From contig NZ_NQLA01000002.1 of the NCBI RefSeq assembly GCF_002252705.1, forward strand, positions 124,001 to 188,000: 64,000 nt of DNA, written 5' to 3'. Positions 15,808-27,794 of this stretch are shown here, in pieces. The DNA is from Vulcanococcus limneticus LL (lineage in GTDB: Bacteria > Cyanobacteriota > Cyanobacteriia > PCC-6307 > Cyanobiaceae). Position 1 is the stretch's first letter, and each line of letters starts with the position of its first letter. The translations under genes and the position numbers were made by a program. The notes beneath the pieces are model-generated. The model did no database searches and was not told the origin of the DNA. It worked only from the letters and a program-made list of their open reading frames with translations.

Positions 15808-17202
15808 TCAGGTCTCGCCCCAGCCCAGGCGCCGCGAGGCGGCATAGAGCGGATAGCCCAGGGCAATCAGGGCCAGGGCCGCCAGGCTGTTGGCCGTGTC
15901 GCTGCAGAGGGCGGCCACCAGGAAGGCCAGGGATCCGGCCGCGATCAGCAGCGGCGTGAAGGGGTAGCCCCAGGCGCGGAAGGGGCGCTCCAGCTCAGGC
16001 TCGCGCCAGCGCAGCACCAGCAGCGCCACGATGCCGGCCAGGTAGATGGCCACATACAGAAACGAGGCCATCCCCAGCAGCCGCGCGAAGGAGCCGCTCA
16101 GCACCAGGGCCGCCGCCCCACCGCTGGTGATCGCCAGGGCCGCCAGCGGCGTGCCGCCGCCCGTCACCTGCTGGGCGAAGGCCGGCACCAGACCATCGCG
16201 GCTGAGCCCGAACAGAATGCGCGGGGCGGCCATCACCACGGTGTTCACCAGCCCCAGCAGCGACAGCAGCGCCAGGCCCGTGATCAGGTGCCCCCCCAGG
16301 GGGCCCACGAGCCGCCGGGCCGCATCGGCGGCCGGCAGGGCCGAGGCCGCCAGCTGCTCCAGCGGCAGCACCCGCAGCAGCGCCCCGTTGACCAGCAGAT
16401 AGATCAGCAGCACCGCCACCACCCCGCCCAGCAGGGAGCGGGGCAGGTCGCGGGCGGGCTCGCTGAACTCCTCGGAGAAGTAGATCGGGCTGGCCCAGCC
16501 GTCGTAGGTGGTGATCACGGCCTGCATGGCCAGCACCGCCGCGAGTGCGAAGCCGGGGCCGGTGATCGAGCCGGTGGCCAGGCCGGTGCTGGCGACCAGG
16601 TCCGGACTGGCTTCTGCAGCCGCGCCCAACGCGGCAACGGCCTCGCCCCCGGCCGGATCGCCGAGCAGGAAGCAGGCCAGCACCAGCGCCAGGAAGGCCA
16701 CGGCCTTCACCAGGCTGAGCAGCTGCTGGCTGGCGCTGCCGGCCCGTACCCCCAGCAGCTGGATCAGCGAGAAGACGGCCAGCACGAGGCAGGCCGTGGC
16801 CTTCGGGCCCAGGGGGAAGGCCGGCAGCAGCGCCTCCACGTACTCGCCCACCGTGATCGCCACCCAGGCCAGGCCCACCACGTGACCCAGCCAATCGGTC
16901 CAGCCCACGCTGAAGCCCGCCCAGGGACCGAACGCCCGCTGGGCATACACATACCAGCCTCCGGCCCGGGGCAGGCTCGCCCCCAGCTCCGCCACGCACA
17001 TCGCGCCCAGCAGGGCGTAGACGCCTCCCAGCAGCCAGGCCGCCAGGATCAGCACCGGACTGCCCAGCTGGGCCGCCACCAGGCCCGGGGTGCGCAGGAT
17101 GCCGGCGCCGATCGAGCCCCCCACCGCTCCGGCCAGACCGAAGCCCAGCCCCAGGATGTGCAGCAGGCCAGCCCGTGGGGCCGGCTCCTGCGGGCCGGTC
17201 AT
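15808..17202 (-). CDS. APC-family amino-acid permease
   Basis: Amino acid-polyamine-organocation transporter of 464 residues with about twelve membrane helices. The first helix has the broken-helix substrate motif (GGSIGAGILRTPGLVA), and later segments such as YFSEEFSEPARDLPRSL and GRNN-like loops fit the LAT/YfnA subgroup. It probably exchanges or imports amino acids by proton symport; the substrate is not readable. It begins 14 bases after the stop of glcD on the same strand, so the two may be co-transcribed. The family would suggest amino-acid uptake rather than glycolate transport. Confidence 0.88.
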   Translation of the reverse strand: MTGPQEPAPRAGLLHILGLGFGLAGAVGGSIGAGILRTPGLVAAQLGSPVLILAAWLLGGVYALLGAMCVAELGASLPRAGGWYVYAQRAFGPWAGFSVGWTDWLGHVVGLAWVAITVGEYVEALLPAFPLGPKATACLVLAVFSLIQLLGVRAGSASQQLLSLVKAVAFLALVLACFLLGDPAGGEAVAALGAAAEASPDLVASTGLATGSITGPGFALAAVLAMQAVITTYDGWASPIYFSEEFSEPARDLPRSLLGGVVAVLLIYLLVNGALLRVLPLEQLAASALPAADAARRLVGPLGGHLITGLALLSLLGLVNTVVMAAPRILFGLSRDGLVPAFAQQVTGGGTPLAALAITSGGAAALVLSGSFARLLGMASFLYVAIYLAGIVALLVLRWREPELERPFRAWGYPFTPLLIAAGSLAFLVAALCSDTANSLAALALIALGYPLYAASRRLGWGET

Positions 17203-17216
17203 CGGCGCCTCGCCGC

Positions 17217-18689
<1,473 letters not shown>

Positions 18690-18830
18690 GGGGGCCTCCC
18701 GACCACGGGCGAGGCTACCGGGCCCAGTGGCCTAGGGGCTGGGCGCCGGCGCCATTGGCAACGCTCCGATGCGCCCGGATGACGCCACCCCCGGTGATGG
18801 CTATAGGGAAGTTGTAAGGATGACGGCGCC

Positions 18831-21014
18831 GTGGAGCATGACCAACCGGCGCCTGGTCCGGGCTGCGGCGCCGCCGCAGCCCGTCCCCTGAACCCCCTGG
18901 TCCCTCTGGTGGCGGCGGGCGGCTTCGCCCTGGCGAGCCTGGCGCTCAGCTGGAAGCAGAGCCAGGCGATCCAGGCCATGGCTGGCTTGATCAGCCACAG
19001 CCAGGCCGTGCTGGTGGCCCTCTCGGACGTGGACAGGGGGGTGCTCCGGGGCGATCTGGCGGCCAGCCTGCTGCGCCTGGGCTGGTTGGGCACCGCTTCA
19101 ACCCTCGACTTTTCCGGCGCCGTGACGGATCGAGCACTGGCGGAGCTGCAGCGACTCACCGTCGACAACGCCAGCCAGCGGCTCCACATCGCCCGGCTGC
19201 GCTCGGCCATCACGGCGGCCCGCCTCTCCCGCGAGACCTTCAGCGACAGGAATCTGCAGTCCTCGATGGCGGTGGTGCTGGAGGAGGTGAAGCAGATCGG
19301 CGAGATCGAACACCTGCTGATGCAGCAACGCGGCAGGGCCCTGATCGACCTGCAGCGCAACCTGCTCCTGCTCCAGGCCGGCAATGGTGTGGGGGTGCTG
19401 CTGCTGTTGCTGCTCACCGCCCAATTCCTGCAGCGGGAACGGCGACGCGTGGTCGCCGCCCACGGCGAACTGGTCGAGAGCGAGGAGCGGTTTCGCCACC
19501 TGTTCACCTGCGACACCCTCGGCGTCGCCATCAGCCGCCCTGGCCCGGATGGAGCCCACCCCACCCTGCAGGTGAACCAGGCCCTGGCCGACATGCTCGG
19601 CACCACCAGGGTCGGGATCGAGGCGAAGGGCCTGGAGTCGTTCCTGCTGGACGACGGACAGCAGCGGGAATCGGAGGCCCTGGAAACGGTGCTGAACGGC
19701 GGCCAGGCCTCAGCCCGGCTCACCCTGCAGCTGCGCCATGCCAACGGTGCAGCCGTGTGCATCGAGGAGACGCTGTTCGTGCGCCACGGCGCCCACCAGG
19801 AAGTGCAGGAGGTGTTCAGGGTCCTGCTGAACGTGACGCTGGTCAAAAGCGCGGAGCAGGCCCTGCTCGAGAAGGTGGCCTACACCCGCAGCCTGATCGA
19901 AACCAGCCTCGATCCGATGGCCGTGATCAACGCCGCAGGGAAGCTCGACGATGTGAACGAGGCGACGATCCAGGCCACGGGCCTGTCCAGGAGCCTGCTG
20001 GTGGGCCGCGACTTCGCCGACTGCTTCACCGAATCGGAGCGGGCCGGCCGCGCCTATCAGACGGCCTTCGCCGAGGGGTCGGTGCGCGACTACCCCCTCA
20101 CCCTGCGCCACAGCAGTGGCACCCTGACACCCGTGCTCTACAACGCCAGCACCTACTGCGATGCCAGCGGCCAGGTGCTCGGCGTCTACGCCGTCGCCCG
20201 CGACATTTCCCCGATCCGGCGGATGGAGGAGCAGCTGCGCAGCCTCAATGGCTCCCTCGAGCAGGAGGTGCAGGAGCGCACCGCCGAACTGACCCAGGCC
20301 AACCAGGAGCTGGAATCCTTCGCCTATTCCATCTCCCACGACCTGCGGGCTCCGCTGCGGGCCATCGACGGCTTCAGCCTCAAGTTGCTGCGGGGCTACG
20401 GCGACCGGCTCGATGCGGAAGGCCGGCGCCTGCTCCAGGTGGTGCGCGACAACGCCCAGCGCATGGGCACCCTGATCGATGATCTGCTGCGCTTCTCCCG
20501 CCTCGGCCGCCGCGAGCTGGAGACCACCCGCGTGGACATGGAGGCGCTGGCCAGGACGATGGCCTCGGAGCTGCTGGCCCTCGAGGGCGACCGCCAGATC
20601 GAGTTCCACTGCGGACAGCTGCCGCAGGCCCAGGGGGACCCCAATCTGCTGCGGGAGGTGTGGCTCAACCTGCTGTCCAATGCGATCAAGTTCTCGCGTT
20701 CGCGTGCCCTGGCCCACATCACGGTGGATGGCGCCGTGGAGAAGTCAGAGCTCAGCTACTGGGTGAAGGACGACGGTGCCGGCTTCGACATGGCCTACGC
20801 CGACAAGTTGTTCGGCGTCTTCCAGCGGCTCCATCGCCAGGATGAATTCGAGGGCTCTGGCGTCGGGCTGGCGCTGGTGCAGCGCATCCTGCACCGCCAC
20901 GGGGGACACATTGAAGGCGAAGGCCACACGGACATCGGCGCCACCTTCCGCTTCAGCCTGCCACTGCCCCCGGCCCCTGAGAACCGATCCGCATCTGGAG
21001 CCTCGCCGCCATGA
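18831..21014 (+). CDS. membrane sensor histidine kinase with two PAS domains
   Basis: A 727-residue sensor kinase. Two membrane helices (about residues 20-42 and 183-198) flank a periplasmic helical sensor region of about 140 residues, resembling CHASE3-type sensors. Two PAS-like domains follow (EERFRHLFTCDTLGVAIS and RSLIETSLDPMAVINAAGK). The dimerisation domain has the phospho-acceptor His503 in SISHDLRAPLRAID, and the ATPase domain has the N box LLSNAIKFSR, DDGAGFD and the G2 loop EGSGVGLALVQRI. The kinase core is of the phytochrome-like cyanobacterial class that works with Rcp-type regulators. The start is a GTG at 18831, since the ATG at 18820 is in another frame that stops after 23 codons. 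It overlaps the next gene by ATGA. Confidence 0.9.
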   Translation: MEHDQPAPGPGCGAAAARPLNPLVPLVAAGGFALASLALSWKQSQAIQAMAGLISHSQAVLVALSDVDRGVLRGDLAASLLRLGWLGTASTLDFSGAVTDRALAELQRLTVDNASQRLHIARLRSAITAARLSRETFSDRNLQSSMAVVLEEVKQIGEIEHLLMQQRGRALIDLQRNLLLLQAGNGVGVLLLLLLTAQFLQRERRRVVAAHGELVESEERFRHLFTCDTLGVAISRPGPDGAHPTLQVNQALADMLGTTRVGIEAKGLESFLLDDGQQRESEALETVLNGGQASARLTLQLRHANGAAVCIEETLFVRHGAHQEVQEVFRVLLNVTLVKSAEQALLEKVAYTRSLIETSLDPMAVINAAGKLDDVNEATIQATGLSRSLLVGRDFADCFTESERAGRAYQTAFAEGSVRDYPLTLRHSSGTLTPVLYNASTYCDASGQVLGVYAVARDISPIRRMEEQLRSLNGSLEQEVQERTAELTQANQELESFAYSISHDLRAPLRAIDGFSLKLLRGYGDRLDAEGRRLLQVVRDNAQRMGTLIDDLLRFSRLGRRELETTRVDMEALARTMASELLALEGDRQIEFHCGQLPQAQGDPNLLREVWLNLLSNAIKFSRSRALAHITVDGAVEKSELSYWVKDDGAGFDMAYADKLFGVFQRLHRQDEFEGSGVGLALVQRILHRHGGHIEGEGHTDIGATFRFSLPLPPAPENRSASGASPP

Positions 21015-21460
21015 CCGAGATCCACATCCCCCTGCAACTGATGCTGGTGGAGGACAACTCCGCCGATGCCGAACTGACCATCGATGCCCTGAAGGCGTCG
21101 CGGTTGATCAACAACGTGATCTGGGTGAAGGACGGGGCCAAGGCCCTGGGCGTGCTGCTCAAGGACCAGGACGAGGTCCAGCCGGGCAAACAGCTCAAGC
21201 TCGCGCTTCTGGATCTGCGGCTGCCGCGGGTGGATGGCCTGGAGGTGCTGCGCCAGATCAGGGCCAACCCAAAAACCCACCTGCTGCCGGTGGTGGTGCT
21301 CACTTCCTCGCAGGAGGAATCCGATCTGGTGCGGGCCTACGACCTGGGGGCCAACAGCTATCTGGTCAAGCCGGTGGAATCGGAAGCCTTCATCAAGGCC
21401 GTCACGGAAATCGGATTTTACTGGATGTTGCTCAACAAACTGCCTGGAGAAACGCGATGA
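21011..21460 (+). CDS. Rcp1-type single-domain response regulator
   Basis: A stand-alone receiver domain of 149 residues. Conserved residues are Glu14/Asp15 in MLVEDNSADAEL, the phospho-acceptor Asp68 in ALLDLRLPRVDG, Thr98/Ser99 in VVLTSSQEE, and Lys120 in YLVKPV. The long beta3 approach and the C-terminal FIKAVTEIGFYWMLLNKLP are typical of Rcp1-like regulators paired with phytochrome-type kinases. It is translationally coupled to the kinase by ATGA at 21011-21014. It has no output domain, so it probably acts by protein contact or as a phosphorelay shuttle. Its own stop again forms an ATGA with a following short frame. Confidence 0.93.
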   Translation: MTEIHIPLQLMLVEDNSADAELTIDALKASRLINNVIWVKDGAKALGVLLKDQDEVQPGKQLKLALLDLRLPRVDGLEVLRQIRANPKTHLLPVVVLTSSQEESDLVRAYDLGANSYLVKPVESEAFIKAVTEIGFYWMLLNKLPGETR

Positions 21461-21497
21461 GCACGATGACGTCGCCATCGGACCAGGCGGCCCCGCA

Positions 21498-22646
21498 GTG
21501 GGCGCCAACCTGCTGCTGGTGGAAGATGCACCCCAGGATTTGGAGCTGACCGTCGACGCCCTGCGCCGTGCGGGCGTGGAGCCCGTGCTGCGCCGGGGGG
21601 AGACGGAGGCCAGCTTCCGCTCCGCCCTCACCGAGCAGCGCCCCGACGCGATCCTGGCCGACTGGACCCTGCCGCAGTTCTCCGGCACCAGGGCCCTGGC
21701 GATCGCCCGCCAGGAGGCACCGGAAGTGCCGTTCCTGTTCGTCTCCGGCACCATCTCGGAGGCGGCGGCCCTGGAGGGGCTGCGGAATGGTGCGGTCGAC
21801 TACGTGTTCAAGCACCAGCTCGAGAAGCTCGGTTCCGCCGTGCTGCGGGCCATCCAGGAGGGGAGGGAGCGCCTGGCCCTGGCCGACAGCGAAGAGCGCT
21901 ACCGGCTTCTGTTCGAAATGGCCAAGGATGGCATCTTGATCCTCGAGGCTGATAGTGGTTGCATCACCCAGGCCAATCCCTTCATTCAGGAGCTGCTTGG
22001 CTGCCAGCCTCAGGATCTGATTGGCAAGCAGCTCTGGGAGATCAGCTCATTGCTGGATAAGGACAGGGTGATCAGCCTGTTCACCAGACTCCAGGAAACG
22101 GGCTACGTTCGCTACGAAGACATCCCCCTGCTGGCTGAGGATGGTTCCCTGAAGGATGTGGAATTCGCGAGCAACGTCTACCACGTAGGCCGACGACAGG
22201 TGATTCAGTGCAACATCCGCGACATCTCCGCCCGCCGGGCGGCTGAGCGGCAGATGCAGACCTACCAGCAGGAAACCCTGTGTAGCCTCCAGGACATGGT
22301 TGCTGCCTTCGTCAGCCTCAGTGAGACGCGTGATTCCTACACGGCGGGGCACCAGGCACGGGTGGCGGATCTGGCCAGGGCGATGGCCGTGGAGATGGGT
22401 CTCGATCAGCACCAGGTCGAAGGCATCCGCATCAGTGCCCTGGTGCATGACATCGGCAAGTTCTCCATCCCCATCGAGATCCTGATCAAGCCGACGGCCC
22501 TCAAGCAGCAGGAGATCGAGCTGCTGCGCACCCACGTCCAGGCGGGGGCGACGTGCTGCTGCCGATTCACTTCCACTGGCCGGTGGCCGAGAGCGTGCTC
22601 CATCGCCACGAACGCCTCGATGGCAGCGGCTACCCCCAGGGCCTGA
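21498..22646 (+). pseudogene. REC-PAS-HD-GYP gene, frameshifted (5' part)
   Basis: Open frame giving a receiver domain (LLLVEDAPQDLELT, phospho-Asp55 in ADWTLPQFSG, Lys105), a PAS domain (about 130-245), and the first half of an HD-GYP phosphodiesterase with HDIGK at 317-321. HD-GYP enzymes hydrolyse cyclic di-GMP. At residue about 350 the frame leaves the family and runs 32 nonsense residues (CCCRFTSTGR) to a stop. The rest of the domain continues in the -1 frame from 22553. One extra G in the G5 run at 22544-22548 would rejoin them. The GTG at 21498 is the only in-frame initiator near the receiver domain. The ATG at 21457 that overlaps the previous stop leads out of frame, so a second one-base loss is possible near 21490. 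Confidence 0.75.
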
Positions 22647-22912
22647 GGGGGGAGGCGATCTGCCTGGGGGGCCGGATCCTGGCCGTGGCCGACACCGTCG
22701 AGGCGATGGCCACCCACCGGCCCTACCGCTTCGCCAAGGGCCTCGAGGCGGCCCTCAGCACGGTCGAGGCCGGCCGGGGCAGCCTCTATGACCCGGCTGC
22801 CGTGGACACCTGCATGAAGCTGTTTCGACAGAAGGGATACCAGCTGCCGTCCGTCGATCGGCTCCCTTACGTTGATCGGCTGCCCCAAGAAAAACAGGCA
22901 GGGGGGCCCTAA
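22553..22912 (+). pseudogene. HD-GYP domain, displaced 3' part
   Basis: The second half of the HD-GYP domain, in a different frame from its first half. It contains the diagnostic HERLDGSGYPQGLRGE (GYP motif), then ILAVADTVEAMATHRPYR, and finishes with a basic and Pro/Leu-rich tail. An in-frame GTG at 22553 could start it, but a free half domain lacking HD would not be a working phosphodiesterase. With one base restored in the G5 run at 22544-22548, Gln-Ala-Gly-Gly-Asp-Val-Leu-Leu reads through without interruption. So this is most likely the tail of the gene at 21498, a recent mutation, or an assembly indel. Confidence 0.75.
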
Positions 22913-23019
22913 AATTCGCCCCAGGATGGATCCGGTCACCCCCGTAGCCGCCGGCGGGCCCGCGGCCGGCTCTGGGCGAGGATGGGCCACGGTTCTGTTC
23001 GCCGTTTGCGGATCCCGCC

Positions 23020-24348
<1,329 letters not shown>

Positions 24349-24609
24349 AGAGGGGCCTAGAACCGAGAGAAAGTCACGGAACAGCTCCAGGCTGCCGGTC
24401 AAGGAGCCGTCACGCCTGGTGCTTGTGCATCCATCGCGGCGTCAACGGGCAAGGGGGGCCAACACCTGCCGCTGTCGCCAGCCACGGCAATCAGATCCCA
24501 GCGGGCGAAGGCCTTCGGCCGCAGGCTGGAACGGATGGTGAGCGCAGCCTGCAGCAGCGTGTTGACAGCGCCAGCCCAAGCGCCCAGCATCCGCTGCGAT
24601 GCCCTGCCG

Positions 24610-25905
24610 ATGACACCCACACCCCCGCCATCGACGGCTGTCAGCAACGACACGTCGCGCAGCTCCGGCCCGATCGAGCGCCGCCAGCGCGGAGCCCTGC
24701 GGCTGGCGGCCCTGTTGGCGGCCGGTATCGGCGCCCTGGCCTGGCTAGGCCGCAGCAGTGATCCGGCCGCCAAGCCACTCACGGCTGGCCCCCTCACCCT
24801 CGGGGCCGCCATCGCCTTCACCGGCAACGCCAACCTGTATGGCCAGGACCAGCGCATGGGTCTGAGCCTGGCCGAGCGCTGGGCCGGGACCAGCGCTCCG
24901 CAGGGGCGCGCCGTGCGCCTGCAGATGGAAGACGGCGCGTCCGATGAGCCCAGCGCCATCGCGGCCTTCAACCTGCTGATCCGCCAGGGGGTGATTGCCC
25001 TGATCGGGCCCACCCTGTCCCAGCAGGCCTTCGCCGCCAATCCGATCGCCCAGCGCCAGGGGGTGCCGGTGGTGGCGCCCTCCAACACCGCCAGGGGCAT
25101 TCCCGAGATCGGCCACTTCATCAGCCGCGTGTCGGCCCAGAGCTCGGTGATTGCACCGCTCTCGATCGAGGAGGCCCTGCGCCGCGATCCATCGACCAAA
25201 CACGTGGCCGTGTTCTACGCCCAGGACGACGCCTACAGCACCGCCGAGGTGGCGATCTTCCAGAAGGCCCTCGCCGCCCGCGGGCTCACCCCGGTCACGG
25301 TGCAGCGCACCCAGCTGGCCGACAACGACTTCCAGACGCCGATCACATCCGCCCTGCAGCTCCGGCCCCAGCTGGTGGTGCTCTCGGTGCAGGCGGTGGC
25401 CGGCGGCAACCTGATCCGCCAGCTGCGCGAGCTGGGCTACCGCGGCCAGATCGTGGTGGGGAATGGCCTCAACACGCCCAACATCTATCCGATCTGCCAG
25501 CGCTGGTGCGACGGCATCCTTATCGCCCAGGCCTACAGCCCCGAACTCAACACCCCGATCAACCGCCGCTTCCAGCAGCTGTTCCGCCAGACCCACGGCG
25601 ACCGTCCGCCACCGCAGATCACCGCCCAGGCCTTCGCCGCCTACCAGGTGCTGTTTGAAGCGATCCAGCGGCTGCAGCGCAAGGGGGGCCTCACGGGCGT
25701 GACCCTCGGCCAGGCCCGTGCCGACCTGATGCAGGAACTGCTCAGCGGCACCTACGACACACCCCTGGGCCCGATCGGGTTCAGCCCCGAGGGGGAGGTG
25801 CTGCAGGATCGCTTCTACGTGGCTGAGGTGCGCATGGCCCCCGGCGGCCGCGATGGACGCTTCGCCCTGGTGCGCGAGCGCCATCTGCAGGGGAGCAAGC
25901 CGTGA
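24610..25905 (+). CDS. branched-chain/neutral amino-acid ABC transporter, binding protein
   Basis: Periplasmic binding protein of the LivJ/NatB class, 431 residues. It has an uncleaved-looking N-terminal hydrophobic anchor (LRLAALLAAGIGALAWL), then the type I periplasmic fold with LTLGAAIAFTGNANLYGQDQ, IALIGPTLSQQAFAANPIA, PVVAPSNTARGIPE, and KHVAVFYAQDDAYSTAE. I chose the ATG at 24610; the one at 24535 adds an unlike leader. The last codons overlap the next gene (GTGA at 25902-25905). It is the first gene of a complete five-gene transport operon. Urea-type (UrtA) is less likely because there is no lipobox and the operon lacks urease. Confidence 0.85.
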   Translation: MTPTPPPSTAVSNDTSRSSGPIERRQRGALRLAALLAAGIGALAWLGRSSDPAAKPLTAGPLTLGAAIAFTGNANLYGQDQRMGLSLAERWAGTSAPQGRAVRLQMEDGASDEPSAIAAFNLLIRQGVIALIGPTLSQQAFAANPIAQRQGVPVVAPSNTARGIPEIGHFISRVSAQSSVIAPLSIEEALRRDPSTKHVAVFYAQDDAYSTAEVAIFQKALAARGLTPVTVQRTQLADNDFQTPITSALQLRPQLVVLSVQAVAGGNLIRQLRELGYRGQIVVGNGLNTPNIYPICQRWCDGILIAQAYSPELNTPINRRFQQLFRQTHGDRPPPQITAQAFAAYQVLFEAIQRLQRKGGLTGVTLGQARADLMQELLSGTYDTPLGPIGFSPEGEVLQDRFYVAEVRMAPGGRDGRFALVRERHLQGSKP

Positions 25906-26843
25906 TCGAAGCCCTGCTCCAGACCCTGCTCAACGGCGCCGCCAGCGGTGGCGTGTATGCCCTGGTGGCCCTGGGCTACACGCTGGTGTTCTCGGTGCTC
26001 GGGGTGATCAACTTCGCCCAGGGCGCGCTCTTTTCCGTGGGGGGCTACCTCACCTTCTTGTTGATGGGCGGCAGGATCGGCGTCAACGGCGCGCTGCCAG
26101 GCTGGGGGCTACCGGGCGGATTGCCCTTCTGGCTGGCCCTGTTGCTGGCGGCGGCCGGATCCGGCCTGGTGGGGTTGCTGGTGGAGCGGGTGGCCTTCGC
26201 GCCGCTGCGGCGCCGCAACGCCGAGCCGCTGCTGGCCCTGATCACCAGCCTCGGTGCCGGTGTGGTGCTGGTGAACCTGCTGCAACTGCTGATGGGGGCC
26301 GAGGGCTACGCCTTCCCCCATGACACCAATGCCCTGGGAGGTCTGCCCGATGCCCTGGTGATCGCCGGTGCCCGCATCCGCACGATCCAGCTGTTGCTGC
26401 TGCTGATCTCCGCCGCCGCCGTGGTCGCCCTCAGCCTCTGGCTGGAGCGCAGCAAGGGCGGTCGGGCCCTGCGGGCCGTGGCGGAAGACGCCACCACCGC
26501 CCAGCTGCTCGGCATCCATAGCGAGGCCATGGTGCGACTGGCGTTCGTTCTGAGCGCCGCCCTGGCGGGACTCGGCGGCGGCCTGATCGGCGTGAGTGTG
26601 AGCCTGCCAGGGCCTTACTTCGGCATCGGCTACGGCCTCAAGGGGCTGGCGGTGCTGGTGCTGGGCGGCCTGGGCAGCGTGCCCGGCGCCATCGCCGGCG
26701 GGCTGCTGATGGGCCTGGCGGAGGCCCTGGTGCCCAGCGAGGCCTCCGGGTGGCGCGATGCCCTGGCCTTCGCCATCCTGTTCGCTGTGCTGCTGCTGCG
26801 CCCCAGGGGCCTGCTGGGCCGGCGCACGGTGGAGAAGGTGTGA
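25902..26843 (+). CDS. livH: branched-chain amino-acid ABC permease, LivH type
   Basis: Integral membrane permease of 313 residues with about eight membrane helices. LivH-type motifs are present: ASGGVYALVALGYTLVFSVLGVINFAQGA at the N-terminus, the central LRAVAEDATTAQLLGIHSEAM with its ATPase-contact region, and the GLKGLAVLVLGGLGSVPGAIAGG loop. The start is a GTG within GTGA overlapping the binding-protein stop. It is the first permease of the HAAT pair; livM follows 33 bases on. Confidence 0.9.
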   Translation: MIEALLQTLLNGAASGGVYALVALGYTLVFSVLGVINFAQGALFSVGGYLTFLLMGGRIGVNGALPGWGLPGGLPFWLALLLAAAGSGLVGLLVERVAFAPLRRRNAEPLLALITSLGAGVVLVNLLQLLMGAEGYAFPHDTNALGGLPDALVIAGARIRTIQLLLLLISAAAVVALSLWLERSKGGRALRAVAEDATTAQLLGIHSEAMVRLAFVLSAALAGLGGGLIGVSVSLPGPYFGIGYGLKGLAVLVLGGLGSVPGAIAGGLLMGLAEALVPSEASGWRDALAFAILFAVLLLRPRGLLGRRTVEKV

Positions 26844-26876
26844 GGCCATGAGGATCCCCCACCGCGAGGTGACCCC

Positions 26877-27794
26877 GTGATCGACAACGGCCTGCTGGTG
26901 CAGATGCTGCTCGGCGCCCTGCTGGGCCTGTCGGTGTACCTGCCGCTGGCGGCGGGGCAGCTGTCGCTGGCCACGCCGGCCTTCTACGCGGTGGGCGGCA
27001 CCCTCGCCGCCCTGCTCTCCACCCGCTGGAGCGCCCTTGGGGCCACGGCCGATGGCGGGTTTCCGGTGCCCTCGCTGCTGCTGGAGATGGCACTGGGGGG
27101 CCTGCTGGCCGGGCTGCTGGCCCTGCTGGTGGGAAGGCTGGTGCTGCGGCTGCAGGGGATCTACCTGGCCATCTCCACCATCGCGCTGGTGGAGATCGTG
27201 CGGGTGGCGATCCTGAATCTGCCGTTCACCGGCGGTGCTGTGGGGATCTTCGCCATCCCCCAGCCCTTCGCCACCGCCGCCGGCTACCTGCTGCCGGCGC
27301 TGGCGCTGCTGGCCCTGGCCGGCTGGCTCTGCCAGCGGCTGGAGCTGATGCCCCTGGGCCGCGCCATGGCCGCCATCCGCAACGACGAACTCGCCGCCCG
27401 CTGCATGGGCATCGACACCACCCGGGTGAAGCTCATCGCCTTTGTGCTCAGCGCTGTGCTGGCCGGCAGCACCGGCGCCCTGGCCGCCCACTTCCTCAAC
27501 ACCTGGAATGCCCGCCAGGGCTCCTTCGACGCCAGCATCACCACCCTGGCCTTCGTGATCCTTGGGGGCTCGCGCACCTGGCTGGGGCCAGTGGTTGGGG
27601 GCCTGCTGCTCACGGCCCTGCCGGAGTTGCTCCGGCCGGTGGGCGATGCGCGCCTGGTGCTGTTCGGCCTGGTGATCCTGCTGGGGCCGGTGCTCGCCCC
27701 CCAGGGGCTGATCACTCCGGCCCTGCTGGAGCGGCTGGGGGGCTGGGGCCTGCGAAGCGCCGCCGGCCGAGACGCTGAGGGGGCCCAGCCATGA
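26877..27794 (+). CDS. livM: branched-chain amino-acid ABC permease, LivM type
   Basis: Second permease subunit of 305 residues with about nine membrane helices. Family marks are YLAISTIALVEIVRVAILNL, the coupling-helix stretch GRAMAAIRNDELAARCMGIDTTRVKL near the middle, and ITTLAFVILGGSRTWLGPVVGG. The start is a GTG at 26877. It overlaps livG by ATGA at 27791-27794, consistent with one translationally coupled operon. Confidence 0.9.
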   Translation: MIDNGLLVQMLLGALLGLSVYLPLAAGQLSLATPAFYAVGGTLAALLSTRWSALGATADGGFPVPSLLLEMALGGLLAGLLALLVGRLVLRLQGIYLAISTIALVEIVRVAILNLPFTGGAVGIFAIPQPFATAAGYLLPALALLALAGWLCQRLELMPLGRAMAAIRNDELAARCMGIDTTRVKLIAFVLSAVLAGSTGALAAHFLNTWNARQGSFDASITTLAFVILGGSRTWLGPVVGGLLLTALPELLRPVGDARLVLFGLVILLGPVLAPQGLITPALLERLGGWGLRSAAGRDAEGAQP

